Shown here: positions 33,703 to 43,828 of the stretch, in pieces
Numbering within the stretch: the first letter of the stretch is position 1
Layout of the letters: the number at the start of each line of letters is the position of its first letter
DNA from: Alphaproteobacteria bacterium
GTDB lineage: Bacteria > Pseudomonadota > Alphaproteobacteria > Caulobacterales > Caulobacteraceae
NCBI GenBank assembly: GCA_025359785.1
Contig: JANYET010000046.1
Coordinates: 48,503 to 112,502 of the forward strand
Direction of reading: 5' to 3'
Length of the DNA stretch: 64,000 nucleotides
The notes under the pieces: model-generated
The model's database searches: none
Seen by the model: only the letters and a program-made list of their open reading frames with translations
What the model was told of the DNA's origin: nothing
Made by a program: the position numbers and the translations under genes

Positions 33703-34500
33703 ATGAAGTACGCAATTCTGGGCGCGCTGGCGTCTCTGGGCCTGGCGTCCGCCGCCTCGGCCGGCACGATCACCGTGCCCAGCCGATACGCCAACAGCGA
33801 AGCGCCGTCGGACGCGATCATCATGAGCCACGCCGACACTCACATGCAGCTGCAGTTCAAGGCGTCAGACTTCGGCGCCGGCCCAGTGACCTTCGGCGGC
33901 CTGTCGTTTCGCTACGACCGCCAGGTCACCGACTTCTATCAGCCGATCGCCACCTTCAATTTCGGCTCGAGCTTCAACGTGGAAATGGCGACCGCGACCC
34001 ACAGCCTGGCCGATCGCAGCCTGACCTATGCCGCGAACCTCGGGTCCGACCTCACCACCGTGATGAGCGGCGCCCAGACGGTGACCGCCGCGGTCGGCGG
34101 TGCGGCGGGGCAACTGAAGAGCTTCGGCATCACCTTCAACTTCGCCAACGCCTTTACCTACGACCCGACCGCCGGCGACCTGGTCCTCGATATGTTCCTG
34201 CCGAACGTCAATCAGTTCGCCGACATGGACTACGTCCCTGACAGCACCGCCCTCGGCATCATCTTTTCGAACGGCTCGGCCGCCAGCGTCGGGCCGGGCG
34301 GCATGGCGTTAGGCGGGCCGGTCACCCAGTTCATGACCATTCCCAATCCGATCACGCCCGGTGGCGTGCTCAACCCACCGGGTGGCGGCCTCGGCGGCGT
34401 CGGCGGCGTGCCGGAGCCGGCGTCCTGGGCGCTGATGATCGCTGGCTTCGCTGGCGTCGGCGCGGTGCTGCGCCGTCGCCCCCACGCCGTCGCCGCCTGA
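33703..34500 (+). CDS. PEPxxWA-CTERM sorted secreted protein
   Basis: A 265-residue exported protein: signal peptide (ILGALASLGLASAASA-G), a beta-rich middle, a Gly/Pro linker (GGGLGGVGG) and the C-terminal tripartite sorting signal VPEPASWALMIAGFAGVGAVLRRR (PEP motif, hydrophobic helix, Arg cluster). The tail is recognised by the exosortase system, which moves the protein to the outer surface, often with exopolysaccharide production. A decent AGGAGG lies upstream of the ATG. A second protein of the same type starts 18 bp downstream; the two are probably co-transcribed. The body of the protein is not recognised. Confidence 0.9.
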   Translation: MKYAILGALASLGLASAASAGTITVPSRYANSEAPSDAIIMSHADTHMQLQFKASDFGAGPVTFGGLSFRYDRQVTDFYQPIATFNFGSSFNVEMATATHSLADRSLTYAANLGSDLTTVMSGAQTVTAAVGGAAGQLKSFGITFNFANAFTYDPTAGDLVLDMFLPNVNQFADMDYVPDSTALGIIFSNGSAASVGPGGMALGGPVTQFMTIPNPITPGGVLNPPGGGLGGVGGVPEPASWALMIAGFAGVGAVLRRRPHAVAA

Positions 34501-34518
34501 AAAGAAGGAGCTTTCGAC

Positions 34519-35283
34519 ATGCGCATCCTGCTCACAAGCCTGTCCGCCGCCGCCCTGCTCGCCATGGCCGGCGCCGCCGAGGCCACGGTGGTCATCGGGG
34601 CCTTCTCCGGAACCATCACTGGGGGCTCCGCGAACGGCAGCTTCGGCTACGCGGCGGACGCCAACGCGGATTTGATCGGCCAGCCGATCACCGGGACCTT
34701 CCGCTATGACACCCGGCGTCTCCTCGCCAACTGCGCTGAAGCGACCGCCTTCTTCGGCTGCTTCGTCGGACCGGGGGTGACCATCACGGAGACCGTCAAC
34801 GGTGTGACGAGCACCTTCATAAGCGCGCCCGCGCGCGCCAGCGGACTGCCTTTTAACAGCGCTGAAGGCGGTGTGCTGCTCTACAACCTCAGCGCCGATA
34901 CGGCGAACCTGCGCGCTCACAAGATGCTGGGCGACCCGTCGACGGTGTACGATCAATATGACGCCACCCTGGCCTTCCAGATGCCGCTGGGCTCCATCCA
35001 GGACGCCACCAATCCCGTCCTGGCCTACGACGGCCCCAACGTCGGTCCCGGCGGCACCTATGGCGCCGGCGGCCAGTTCTTCGCGCCGAACCACACCGAA
35101 ATCTACGAGCTTACCGCCAACAATTACACCCAGCAGACTCTGTTCTACTTCAACGTCGATCATGTCTCCTTCGGCTCCGGAGCGGCGGTCCCCGAGCCGG
35201 CCTCTTGGGCCCTGATGATTGCCGGCTTCGGCGCGGTGGGCGCGAGGCTGCGCCGTCGCCGCGCGGCGTCAGGCCTAGCCTGA
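34519..35283 (+). CDS. PEPxxWA-CTERM sorted secreted protein (second copy type)
   Basis: A 254-residue exported protein with signal peptide (LSAAALLAMAGAAEA-T) and the same C-terminal signal VPEPASWALMIAGFGAVGARLRRR as the preceding gene. The bodies of the two proteins are not alike by eye, apart from the tail, which argues for shared sorting, not recent duplication. The AAGGAG ribosome binding site lies just after the stop of the preceding gene. Two Cys (NCAEATAFFGCF) may pair. No exosortase gene is in this window, so it must lie elsewhere. Confidence 0.9.
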   Translation: MRILLTSLSAAALLAMAGAAEATVVIGAFSGTITGGSANGSFGYAADANADLIGQPITGTFRYDTRRLLANCAEATAFFGCFVGPGVTITETVNGVTSTFISAPARASGLPFNSAEGGVLLYNLSADTANLRAHKMLGDPSTVYDQYDATLAFQMPLGSIQDATNPVLAYDGPNVGPGGTYGAGGQFFAPNHTEIYELTANNYTQQTLFYFNVDHVSFGSGAAVPEPASWALMIAGFGAVGARLRRRRAASGLA

Positions 35284-35594
35284 GGCGATCGGCTCGACCA
35301 TCCGTAACCGTTCGAGCGAAAATCGAGACGCAGGGGCATGCCTTTGAGACGCCCGGGCGCGACGCTGCGTCGATGCGATCCCTAGACTTCAGTCGCGGGC
35401 CCGAGCGTCAGGGTCCCACCGTTTGGCGGCGCTGAAGCGATGCAACGGCGCCGGTGGCTAGTGCGTCGTCCCAACAGCGCATGGGCTCCAGGACGCCGTC
35501 GTATTGGACAACAGCGGCGTCCTGCCAGAGCTATCGGTCCGGCCAGTATCGGGTCAGGCCATTATCAGGTCAGGCCAGTATCAGGTCCGGGGCG
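35284..35594. other. Non-coding gap (311 bp) between convergent genes
   Basis: This gap separates the second PEP-CTERM gene from the convergent acyl-CoA dehydrogenase. The only structure I see is the 16-bp tandem repeat at 35538-35590; no strong terminator hairpin with T-run and no reliable gene. Confidence 0.7.
35538..35590 (+). repeat. 16-bp tandem repeat, three copies plus a partial
   Basis: Units start at 35538, 35554 and 35570 with consensus TCAGGCCAGTATCAGG (each unit has 0-3 changes), followed by the first five bases of a fourth. The repeat ends 5 bp before the stop of the acyl-CoA dehydrogenase gene. Confidence 0.85.
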
Positions 35595-36830
35595 TCAGAG
35601 AAGATCGCCGCCGGCGGCCATGGCGGTGGTGCCATCCTTCTGGAAGGCCTTCATCACATTGCGGCCGACGGTCCAGCGGTGGACCTCGTCCGGTCCGTCC
35701 ACCAGCCGTTGCGAGCGGATGTGGGTGTACCAGGCGGCCAGCGGCGTATCGCGGCTGTAGCCCAAGGCGCCGTGCAGCTGGATCGCGGTATCGACCACAT
35801 GGTGGACCATGTGGGCCAGGTAGACCTTGGCGATCGAGTTCTCCTGCCGCATGTCCAGGCCCTTCTCGGCCTTGTAGGCGATGTGCAGCAGCATCAGGCG
35901 CGAGATGTAGAGCTGGGTCGCGCACTCGGCCATCATGAACTGCACCGCCTGACGCTCTGCGAGTTTCTTGCCGAAGGTCTCGCGCTGGCTGATGTGGGCG
36001 GCGGCCATGTCGAGCGCGCGCTGAGCCATGGCCACGTTGTGCATGCCGTGGCGCAGGCGCCCGTAGGCCAGGCGGTGCTGACCCATGTCGAAGCCGCGAC
36101 CCTCGCCGCCCACCAGGTTCTCGGCCGGGATGACCAGGTCCTTGATCTCGATCTCGGAGTGGCCGCCGCCCATGATGTGGCTGAGCGGCCCTTCGGCGGC
36201 CATCGTCGGGATATCACGCTTGATCCGGTAGCCGGGGTTCGGCAGCTCGACGATGAAGGTCGAGAACTGCTGGTGGCGCGGCGCGTCCGGATCGGTGCGG
36301 GCCATGACCAGGGCGAGGTCCGCGGCGCTGGCGGCCGATGAGAACCACTTCTCGCCGTTCAGCACGTAGTTCTCGTTGCCGTCCTTGATAGCGGTGGTGC
36401 GCATGCCGGTGGCGTCGGCGCCCGAGGCCTTCTCGGTCATCGAATAGCAGACACGCTTTTCGCCGTTCAGCAGCGGTTTGAGGAATTTCTCTTTCTGAAA
36501 GTCGGTCCCGTGCGCGATCAGCGTCAGGATCGTGGCGTCGTCCGGCCCCTGACTGTTCATCGACAATGCGCCCAGGTGGCTCATCCCGAGCTCCATCTGG
36601 ACGAGGGCGTTAGCCAGCGGTCCCAAGCCCATGCCGCCGTATTCCTTGGGCGCGAAGGGCAGCCACAGGCCCTGCGCGCGGGCCTTGGCGCGCAACTCGG
36701 CCAGTACGGTCTTGTAGCTTTCCTTATCGACCAGCCGGGCTTCGGCCGGGATGCATTCGTCCTTCACCCACTGGCGGACGCGTTCGCGGACGGCCTGGGC
36801 TTCCGGCGGGATTTCGAAGTCGATGGACAT
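35595..36830 (-). CDS. Acyl-CoA dehydrogenase family protein (second)
   Basis: A 411-residue acyl-CoA dehydrogenase-superfamily flavoprotein. Motifs: CYSMTEKASGADATGMRTTA near 125-145, ENYVLNGEKWFSSAASAADLALVMARTD, QRETFGKKLAERQAVQFMMAE near 270-290, and RLVDGPDEVHRWTVGRNVM near the C-terminus, again with Asp where the classical base Glu is found. It is a different gene from the dehydrogenase at 1101-2267, with low similarity outside the motifs. The ATG at 36830 has GAGGAA 6 nt upstream. No other catabolic gene is adjacent; the substrate is unknown. Confidence 0.92.
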   Translation of the reverse strand: MSIDFEIPPEAQAVRERVRQWVKDECIPAEARLVDKESYKTVLAELRAKARAQGLWLPFAPKEYGGMGLGPLANALVQMELGMSHLGALSMNSQGPDDATILTLIAHGTDFQKEKFLKPLLNGEKRVCYSMTEKASGADATGMRTTAIKDGNENYVLNGEKWFSSAASAADLALVMARTDPDAPRHQQFSTFIVELPNPGYRIKRDIPTMAAEGPLSHIMGGGHSEIEIKDLVIPAENLVGGEGRGFDMGQHRLAYGRLRHGMHNVAMAQRALDMAAAHISQRETFGKKLAERQAVQFMMAECATQLYISRLMLLHIAYKAEKGLDMRQENSIAKVYLAHMVHHVVDTAIQLHGALGYSRDTPLAAWYTHIRSQRLVDGPDEVHRWTVGRNVMKAFQKDGTTAMAAGGDLL

Positions 36831-36909
36831 GGCGGTTCCTCGTTTCTCTCGTTGGAACCAGCGTGGGTCTACGGAGCCTCGTGAGCAAGGGCGATCTGAA
36901 CCCCGCGTC

Positions 36910-37034
36910 GTCATGGTCGGGCCCGTCCCGGCCACCCATGATCACGACACTCCCAGAATTTGACGCGGCGTCGCCACGCGCAACGGGGGGGGACGAAGGC
37001 GTCCATGGATGGCCGGGACAAGTCCGGCCATGAC
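36910..37034. repeat. Intergenic palindromic repeat, copy B
   Basis: The left arm beginning GTCATGGTCGGGCCCGTCCC (from 36910) and a right arm ending GTCCGGCCATGAC (to 37034) are imperfect reverse complements over more than 30 bp. It shares the CCGGGAC/CCATG words with the repeats at 6599 and 37866. Confidence 0.65.
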
Positions 37035-37052
37035 GATCAAAATTGATGGATT

Positions 37053-37253
37053 TCAGCGCGGTGTCTGTCCGCGCTCGCCGGTCGCCTTGCGGGCGCGCTC
37101 CAGCTCGGCGCCTTCGGGGCCGTCGAGGGCCTCTTCAGCCGCCTTGGCCTTCTGCTCCACCTGGCCGCTCTTCACGAAGGCCCGCTGCTCGGCGTCGAAT
37201 TTGCGGGCCGCGTCGTAATTGCCTTCGCCCTGGATGTCCTTGTTGTCGGTCAT
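37053..37253 (-). CDS. Small conserved hypothetical protein
   Basis: A 66-residue, highly charged protein (MTDNKDIQGEGNYDAARKFD, then a helix EQRAFVKSGQVEQKAKAAEEAL and a basic end). It looks like the small helical proteins common in proteobacteria that have no assigned role. The ATG at 37253 is preferred because GGAGG stands 7-8 nt upstream; the ATG at 37259 is too close to it. It is divergent from rubrerythrin across an AT-rich region with a possible OxyR site, so it could be part of the same stress response; this is speculation. Confidence 0.7.
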   Translation of the reverse strand: MTDNKDIQGEGNYDAARKFDAEQRAFVKSGQVEQKAKAAEEALDGPEGAELERARKATGERGQTPR

Positions 37254-37309
37254 GGCCATGCCTCCGTTGTCTGTCGTGGGCTAACCCCGGAGCAACGGCA
37301 CGGTTCCAT

Positions 37310-37346
37310 ATAGATAAAGTCTATCTTGATTATAAAAAGAAACGAT
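37310..37346 (+). promoter_or_regulatory. OxyR-like palindrome upstream of rubrerythrin
   Basis: ATAG-N7-CTAT at 37310-37324, then 7 bp, then a degenerate second half ATAA-N7-CGAT at 37332-37346. This is the tetranucleotide spacing of the OxyR consensus (ATAG-N7-CTAT-N7-ATAG-N7-CTAT), with three of the four elements close or exact. It lies in an unusually A/T-rich patch, about 95 bp before the rubrerythrin ATG. Confidence 0.5.
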
Positions 37347-37440
37347 TGGCTCTATTTCCTAAGCCAGCGCTAGTACGGCATTGGAAACTTTCGCGTCGGA
37401 GCCGGCCGGCGGCCCGCCGCAACCCTCCAGGGAGACGACC

Positions 37441-37860
37441 ATGAGCCTCGCCACCAGCAAGACCCTCGACAACCTCAAGGCCGCTTTCGCGGGCGAGAGC
37501 CAAGCGAACCGCCGCTACCTCTACTTCGCCCAGAAGGCCGACGTGGAAGGCTACAACGATGTCGCCGCCGTGTTCCGCTCGACGGCGGAAGGCGAGACCG
37601 GCCACGCCCACGGACATCTCGAGTTCATGGAAGCCGTCGGCGACCCGGCCACCGGCCTGCCGATCGGCGGCACCTCGGACAACCTGAAGGCCGCCATCGC
37701 CGGCGAGACCCACGAATACACCGACATGTATCCGGGCATGGCGCGCACCGCGCGTGAGGAAAGCTTCGACGAGATCGCCGACTGGTTCGAGACGCTGGCC
37801 AAGGCCGAGAAGTCCCACGCCGGTCGCTTCCAGCGCGCCCTCGAAAGCCTCGACCAATAG
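37441..37860 (+). CDS. Rubrerythrin (diiron peroxidase domain without rubredoxin domain)
   Basis: A 139-residue ferritin-like diiron protein. Ligand residues can be read in two related halves: AGESQANRRY (E19), EGETGHAHGH (E52, H55), AGETHEYTDMY (E89, E92) and KAEKSHAGRF (E123, H126). Unlike classical rubrerythrin it has no C-terminal CxxC rubredoxin domain, so electrons must come from another protein. It reduces hydrogen peroxide in the cytoplasm. A GGGAG site precedes the ATG. The next genes on the same strand are an Fe-S protein and a DUF3501 protein, a recurring trio, and the Fe-S protein is an obvious candidate electron donor. A possible OxyR site lies upstream. Confidence 0.92.
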   Translation: MSLATSKTLDNLKAAFAGESQANRRYLYFAQKADVEGYNDVAAVFRSTAEGETGHAHGHLEFMEAVGDPATGLPIGGTSDNLKAAIAGETHEYTDMYPGMARTAREESFDEIADWFETLAKAEKSHAGRFQRALESLDQ

Positions 37861-37865
37861 CCGTG

Positions 37866-37973
37866 GGTCATGCCGGAAGCCGCATCGGCGGCTGTCCGGA
37901 GCCCATACGCACAGACCTATCCGGTTAGGCGGAGTTCATGGGTCCCGGTCTTCGCGTCTCGCGAAACCGGGAT
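37866..37973. repeat. Intergenic palindromic repeat, copy C
   Basis: It contains two hairpins. The second, GGTCCCGGTCTTCGCG (37941-37956) with GCGAAACCGGGAT (37961-37973), is almost identical to the right half of the repeat at 6685-6713. It lies between the rubrerythrin gene and the Fe-S protein gene. Confidence 0.75.
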
Positions 37974-38009
37974 TACCCCCTTATTTGTTGCGAAGAGCGG
38001 CGGTGCCCC

Positions 38010-39392
38010 GTGAGTGATGACATCAAGCCAACCGCCGAAACCGGTCCGCCGCGTGAAGGCAGCCTGGACGCGCCCTTCCGCCATCCTATCGCGTGGAAGG
38101 ATGAGGCCTACTACGATCTGGCCGCGGTCGAGACCGAGATGGAGCGGCAGTTCGACGTCTGTCACACCTGCCGCCGCTGTTTCAATCTGTGCGACAGCTT
38201 CCCGCGCCTGTTCGACATGATCGACGAGAGCAAGACAGGCGAGCTCGATAGCGTGCCGAAGTCGGACTACGCCAAGGTCGATGAGGCCTGCACGCTCTGC
38301 GACATGTGCTTCCTGACCAAGTGCCCCTATGTGCCACCGCATCCCTTCGACATCGACATCCCGCACCTGATCCTGCGCTACCGCGCCGCCAAGCGGAAGC
38401 AAGGCCACCGCGAGTTCGTGCGCGAGCAACTCGGCCGGACCGACCGCAACGGCAAGCTGGCCAAGCCCTTTGCCGGCGTGGTCAACGCCATGAGCGCGCG
38501 GAAGAATACTCCGCTGCGCAAGCTCTTGGAGGCGATCGCCCAGATCGACGCCGAGGTCGAGCTGCCAACCTATCATTCGAAGACCGCGACCGACCGGCTC
38601 AAGACCCCGCGGGCGCCGAACCCCGACGGGCCCGCCTTCGGCCAGCGCAAGGTGGCGCTCTATGCCACCTGCTTCGTCGACTACAACGAGCCCGATACGG
38701 CGGTGGCCGCGGCGCGCGTGCTGGCCCTGCAAGGCGTCGAGGTGAAGCTGGTCTATCCCGAGTGTTGCGGCATGCCGCAGCTTGAGGCCGGGGACCTCAA
38801 GGACGTGGCCGGCCGCGCCGAGCGGGTCGCCAAGGTCTTCGCGCCGCTCATCGAGGACGGCTACGACGTGGTCGCGCTCACCGCCTCCTGCGGCCTGATG
38901 ATGAAGTTCGAGTGGCCGCTGATCGAGCCGGACAACGCGGCCGTCATCGCCCTGTCGGCGGCAACCCGGGACATCTGCGAATATGTCGTCGAGCTGCAGA
39001 AAGCCTATGGCCTGACGCCGGGCCTTGCACCGGTCGAGGGCGGCGTCACGCTGCACCACGCCTGCCACGCGCGGGCCCAGAACATGGGCGCCAAGTCCGC
39101 CGAGATGCTGCGCCTGATCCCCGACACCCGCGTCGAACTGGTCGAGCGCTGTTCCGGCCATGGCGGCACCTTCGGGGTGATGAAATCAACCGCCCCGGTC
39201 GCGCGCAAGGTCGGCAAGGCCGCCGCTAAGCAGGTCGCGGCCAAGGCCACGGAAAACCTCTGCTCGGACTGCCCGCTGGCCTGCAAGCACCTGGGCCAGC
39301 TGATGATCGCCGAGACGACCCCGCAAGCCGCCAAGCCGCCGCGCCAATCCCATCCCATCGAGATCTTCGCCCGCGCCTATGGGCCGTTCTGA
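38010..39392 (+). CDS. Fe-S oxidoreductase of the GlpC/HdrD type, rubrerythrin-associated
   Basis: A 460-residue iron-sulfur protein. Two clusters are bound near the N-terminus: CHTCRRCFNLC (C51, C54, C57, C61) and CTLCDMCFLTKC (from C94). The C-terminal half has two cysteine-rich CCG-like domains (YATCFVDYNEP, then VYPECCGMPQLEAG, and HHACHARAQNMG, then CSGHGGTFG), plus a final CSDCPLACKHLG. This is the architecture of GlpC and heterodisulfide-reductase D-type electron carriers. The GTG at 38010 is the only reasonable start in frame. Situated between rubrerythrin and DUF3501, it probably feeds electrons to the peroxidase; that link is inferred from conserved context. Confidence 0.88.
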   Translation: MSDDIKPTAETGPPREGSLDAPFRHPIAWKDEAYYDLAAVETEMERQFDVCHTCRRCFNLCDSFPRLFDMIDESKTGELDSVPKSDYAKVDEACTLCDMCFLTKCPYVPPHPFDIDIPHLILRYRAAKRKQGHREFVREQLGRTDRNGKLAKPFAGVVNAMSARKNTPLRKLLEAIAQIDAEVELPTYHSKTATDRLKTPRAPNPDGPAFGQRKVALYATCFVDYNEPDTAVAAARVLALQGVEVKLVYPECCGMPQLEAGDLKDVAGRAERVAKVFAPLIEDGYDVVALTASCGLMMKFEWPLIEPDNAAVIALSAATRDICEYVVELQKAYGLTPGLAPVEGGVTLHHACHARAQNMGAKSAEMLRLIPDTRVELVERCSGHGGTFGVMKSTAPVARKVGKAAAKQVAAKATENLCSDCPLACKHLGQLMIAETTPQAAKPPRQSHPIEIFARAYGPF

Positions 39393-39400
39393 AGGACCCC

Positions 39401-39422
39401 GCGCCACAGGCGCCTCTTTTTT
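39401..39422 (+). terminator. Weak terminator-like hairpin between the Fe-S gene and the DUF3501 gene
   Basis: GCGCC (39401-39405), a 3-nt loop and GGCGC (39409-39413), followed by CTC and six T. The stem is short, so it may only lower transcription of the DUF3501 gene. Confidence 0.45.
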
Positions 39423-39435
39423 AGCGAGTAAGCCC

Positions 39436-40029
39436 ATGCCCGCCGCAGCCCGCCTGATCACCCCCGCCGACCTGATCCCCGACGCCGACTACGCCAAGCA
39501 GCGGCGCGACCGCCGCCAGGCCCTGTTGCCGGTCAAACGCCTGCGCCGCGTGCCGCTGGGTCCCGTCTGCACCTTCATCTTCGAGACCTATGACACCATG
39601 CTTTTCCAGGTGCAGGAGATGCTGCTCACCGAGCGCGGCGGAGCTGAGCAGGTTCCCGACGAACTCGCCGCCTACAACCCGCTGATCCCGCAGGGCTCGG
39701 AGCTGGTGGCCACCGTGATGTTCGAGATCGTCGATGAGGTGCGCCGCGAACAGACGCTGGTCCGGCTGGGCGGTGTGGAGGACACGTTCTTCATTCAGGT
39801 CGGCGCCGACAAGGCCATGGGCGTTTCGGAAGGCGACGTGGAGCGCACCCGTGACGACGGCAAGACCTCGGCCGTCCACTTCCTGCGCTTTGGGTTCACC
39901 CCCGACCAGATCGCCCGCTTCCGCGACCCGGCGACCCAGATTCTGGTCGGCTGCGGCCACGAGCAATACAGCCATCTGGCCGGCCTGAACCCGGCGACGC
40001 GCGCGGAGCTGGCGAAGGATTTCGCCTGA
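39436..40029 (+). CDS. DUF3501 family protein
   Basis: A 197-residue protein of the DUF3501 family. Family blocks are RDRRQALLPVKRLRRVPLGPVCTFIFETYDTMLFQVQEML and GSELVATVMFEIVDE, ending with HEQYSHLAGLNPATRAELAKDF. It has no recognised catalytic motif; a soluble cytoplasmic protein. The family is regularly encoded after rubrerythrin and an HdrD-like Fe-S protein, as here. It starts 43 bp after the Fe-S gene, past a weak hairpin. The role is unknown, presumably supporting the peroxide-reducing system. Confidence 0.9.
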   Translation: MPAAARLITPADLIPDADYAKQRRDRRQALLPVKRLRRVPLGPVCTFIFETYDTMLFQVQEMLLTERGGAEQVPDELAAYNPLIPQGSELVATVMFEIVDEVRREQTLVRLGGVEDTFFIQVGADKAMGVSEGDVERTRDDGKTSAVHFLRFGFTPDQIARFRDPATQILVGCGHEQYSHLAGLNPATRAELAKDFA

Positions 40030-40066
40030 GCGGCCTCGCCTCCGGGATGAAGTCCGAGGCCTGACC

Positions 40067-41200
40067 TCAGCCCCGCTCCTGAAGCCAGTCAGCGGACCGC
40101 ATCTCCTCCAGACGTGAGGCGGTGCGTTCGAATTCGAAGCTGCCGTCGCCGGCGGGATAGAGGTCGCCAGGCTGGGCTTCGGCCAAGACGATCAGGCGGA
40201 CATGAGCCTCGTAGAGGGCGTCGATCAGGATGACGAGGCGCCGCGCCTCCTCGCGCCGCGCCGCTGAGAGCTTCGGCACATCCTCCAGGAACACCGTGTG
40301 GAAGTGGGCGGCGAGCGCGACATAGTCGTTGGGACCCAGCGCCACCGAACAGAGGCTGGCGAAGCTCGCGCGCACCTGGCCTCCGCAGGCGTGCGGCAGG
40401 GTGATCTTGCGGCCCAGCACCTCCAGGGTCGCGCCGATCTCCTCCTCGCCGCCCAGCATGTCGCGCCCCAGCATGTCGCGCCAGAGCGCCTCGAAGCTGC
40501 GGCGATTGTCCGGATCGGCCGGCGAGAACCAGGTCCCGGCGGCGCGCAGGCGGTCGAGCCGATAGTCGTGACCGCCGGCCACGCTGACCACCTCCAGCCG
40601 CGACTTCAGGAGGTCGATGAACGGCAGGAAGAGCTGGCGGTTGATACCGTCCTTGTAGAGAGCGTCGGGCGCCCGGTTGGAGGTGGCGACCAGGGTCACG
40701 CCGCGGGCGAACAGCGCCTCGAACAGCCGGCCCAGGATCATCGCGTCGGCGATGTCGGTGACCTGGAACTCGTCGAAACAGAGCAGGCGGGCGGTCTTGG
40801 CCACCAGGTCGGCAACCGGGACGATCGGATCATCGCCCTTATGCTGGCCGAAGTGGGCCCGGCGCGCCGCGGCGTCGCCTGAGCGCCACGCGCCGATCAG
40901 CCGGTGGATTTCGCCCATGAAGACGTGGAAGTGGGTGCGGCGTTTGCTGTCGACGGCCACGGCCTCGAAGAAGAGGTCCATCAGCATCGACTTGCCGCGC
41001 CCGACCGGCCCCCAGAGATAGACGCCACGTTCGGGCTCAGGCTTGCGGAAGAGGCCCTTCAGCCCGCCGGCCGCGGGTGTGGCGGCCAGGTCGGCCTCCA
41101 GCCGCCGCAGCGCCGCCAGCCCCTCGGCCTGGGCCGCGTCGGCGAGGATTTCACCGGCCTTCAGGCGGGCGTCGTAGGCAGCTTGCAGCGCGGAGGTCAT
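40067..41200 (-). CDS. zapE: Cell division protein ZapE (AFG1-like ATPase)
   Basis: A 377-residue AFG1/LACE1-family P-loop ATPase, called ZapE in proteobacteria, where it interacts with the FtsZ ring. Motifs: Walker A GPVGRGKSMLMDLFFE near 84-99, Walker B LLCFDEFQVTDIADAMIL near 140, sensor TLVATSNRAPDALYKDGINRQLFLPFI. The length is usual. It is 9 bp downstream of a secreted hydrolase gene and may be read from the mmsA promoter. The family call is firm; the division role is by homology. Confidence 0.93.
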   Translation of the reverse strand: MTSALQAAYDARLKAGEILADAAQAEGLAALRRLEADLAATPAAGGLKGLFRKPEPERGVYLWGPVGRGKSMLMDLFFEAVAVDSKRRTHFHVFMGEIHRLIGAWRSGDAAARRAHFGQHKGDDPIVPVADLVAKTARLLCFDEFQVTDIADAMILGRLFEALFARGVTLVATSNRAPDALYKDGINRQLFLPFIDLLKSRLEVVSVAGGHDYRLDRLRAAGTWFSPADPDNRRSFEALWRDMLGRDMLGGEEEIGATLEVLGRKITLPHACGGQVRASFASLCSVALGPNDYVALAAHFHTVFLEDVPKLSAARREEARRLVILIDALYEAHVRLIVLAEAQPGDLYPAGDGSFEFERTASRLEEMRSADWLQERG

Positions 41201-41209
41201 GCGGCCGGG

Positions 41210-42252
41210 CTAGCGGGTGCGCAGCCAGACGGGGTCGGTCTGGGCCGAGGCCTTGGCCTGGGCGTCCAGGCTTGCGAAGGCCTTCCGGTCGCCGCGCAGC
41301 ACGCCGTCCCAGAACCGTAGCTGCAGGCTTCGCAGCGCCGCGCCGCGCGCGCCGAACTCCGGGTCGCCCGGCGCGGGATCGAAGTCCGTGTGTCGGAAGC
41401 CATCGACAACCACCGCATATTTCCGGCCGGGCGCGGCGAGGTCATAGGGCTTGAGCCGCCAGGGCGGCGTCTCGCCGGCCGCGCCGAAGTCGCGTGTCCC
41501 CGTGGTGGCCATCATCGGCTTGGCGACGCCGCTGAAACTGTCGTCGTGCAGGCCCATGCGGCCCGGGCCCTGGCCACTCATCGACATGAAGCCCGCGAAC
41601 CCTGTCGGGATCGGCGCCGCGCTGGGCGGGCTGAGCTTGGCGCCGGCGACGACCAGCGTCGTGTAGGCGCCGAAGGAGTGGCCGCTCATGCCGATCTTCG
41701 CGGTGTCCGCCCGGGCCAGAACCGCGGCGTCGAGCCCGCCCTTTGGGTCCTTCAACGCCGCCATCAACACGCCCACGTCGCGCAGGCGGCTGGCGATGAA
41801 GAACGGATTGTCGAGCACCTTCACGAAGGCTTGGCGGGTCTCCGCATCGACCGCGCCGCGTTGCTCGCGATAGCGGCGCATGACGGTGGCCTCGGCGGCG
41901 GGCACGGCCGGATCGGGCCTGGCCAGCGAGTCCGAATGGGTCGGATGGATCACCACGTAGCCGTGGCTCGCCCAGATCTTGCCGGTGTTGCCGAAGGTGA
42001 CCAGCGAGCCGCCGAACCCGTGGCTGAAGAGGATCGTCGGATAGCGGCCGGGCTTGGCGGGATAGTAGGCCCGCGTGGCGATCTGACGGCCCCGCGCCGG
42101 GTCGGTCAGCACCTGGTCGACGCTGGCCGTCTCAAAGGGGCCGACCTCGGCGTAGGCGTCTTGAGCGAAGGCCCGCAGCGGCAGGCCAAGCGCCACCGGA
42201 AGCGCCAGGCCCGCGCCCAGCAATCCCCGCCGCGAGGTCTCCAGCGCGCGCG

Positions 42253-42256
<4 letters not shown>
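41210..42256 (-). CDS. Exported alpha/beta hydrolase (dienelactone hydrolase/PAF-acetylhydrolase-like)
   Basis: A 348-residue hydrolase with a twin-arginine-type signal (SRRGLLGAGLALPVALGLPLRAFA-Q). TILFSHGFGGSLVTF is the oxyanion region; the nucleophile elbow is MSGHSFGAYT (Ser near 200), and a later HTDFDP may supply the His/acid region. Homologues annotated as predicted dienelactone hydrolases are of this type. The start overlaps the mmsA stop by 4 bp (ATGA), so it is translationally coupled to mmsA. The substrate is unknown. Confidence 0.85.
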
Positions 42257-43749
<1,493 letters not shown>

Positions 43750-43828
43750 GGGCGTGGATTTAGACCTTTGGAGCGCCACCGCCTAGGCTCAGCTATGCTA
43801 ATTCCGGAGAGATGCTTGCCCCGGCGAG

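Noticed and set aside
35454..36341. 295-residue rightward frame opposite the second acyl-CoA dehydrogenase
   Set aside because: Antisense shadow of a well-supported gene; the composition is typical of the complementary frame (many His, Val, Gln, Asp).
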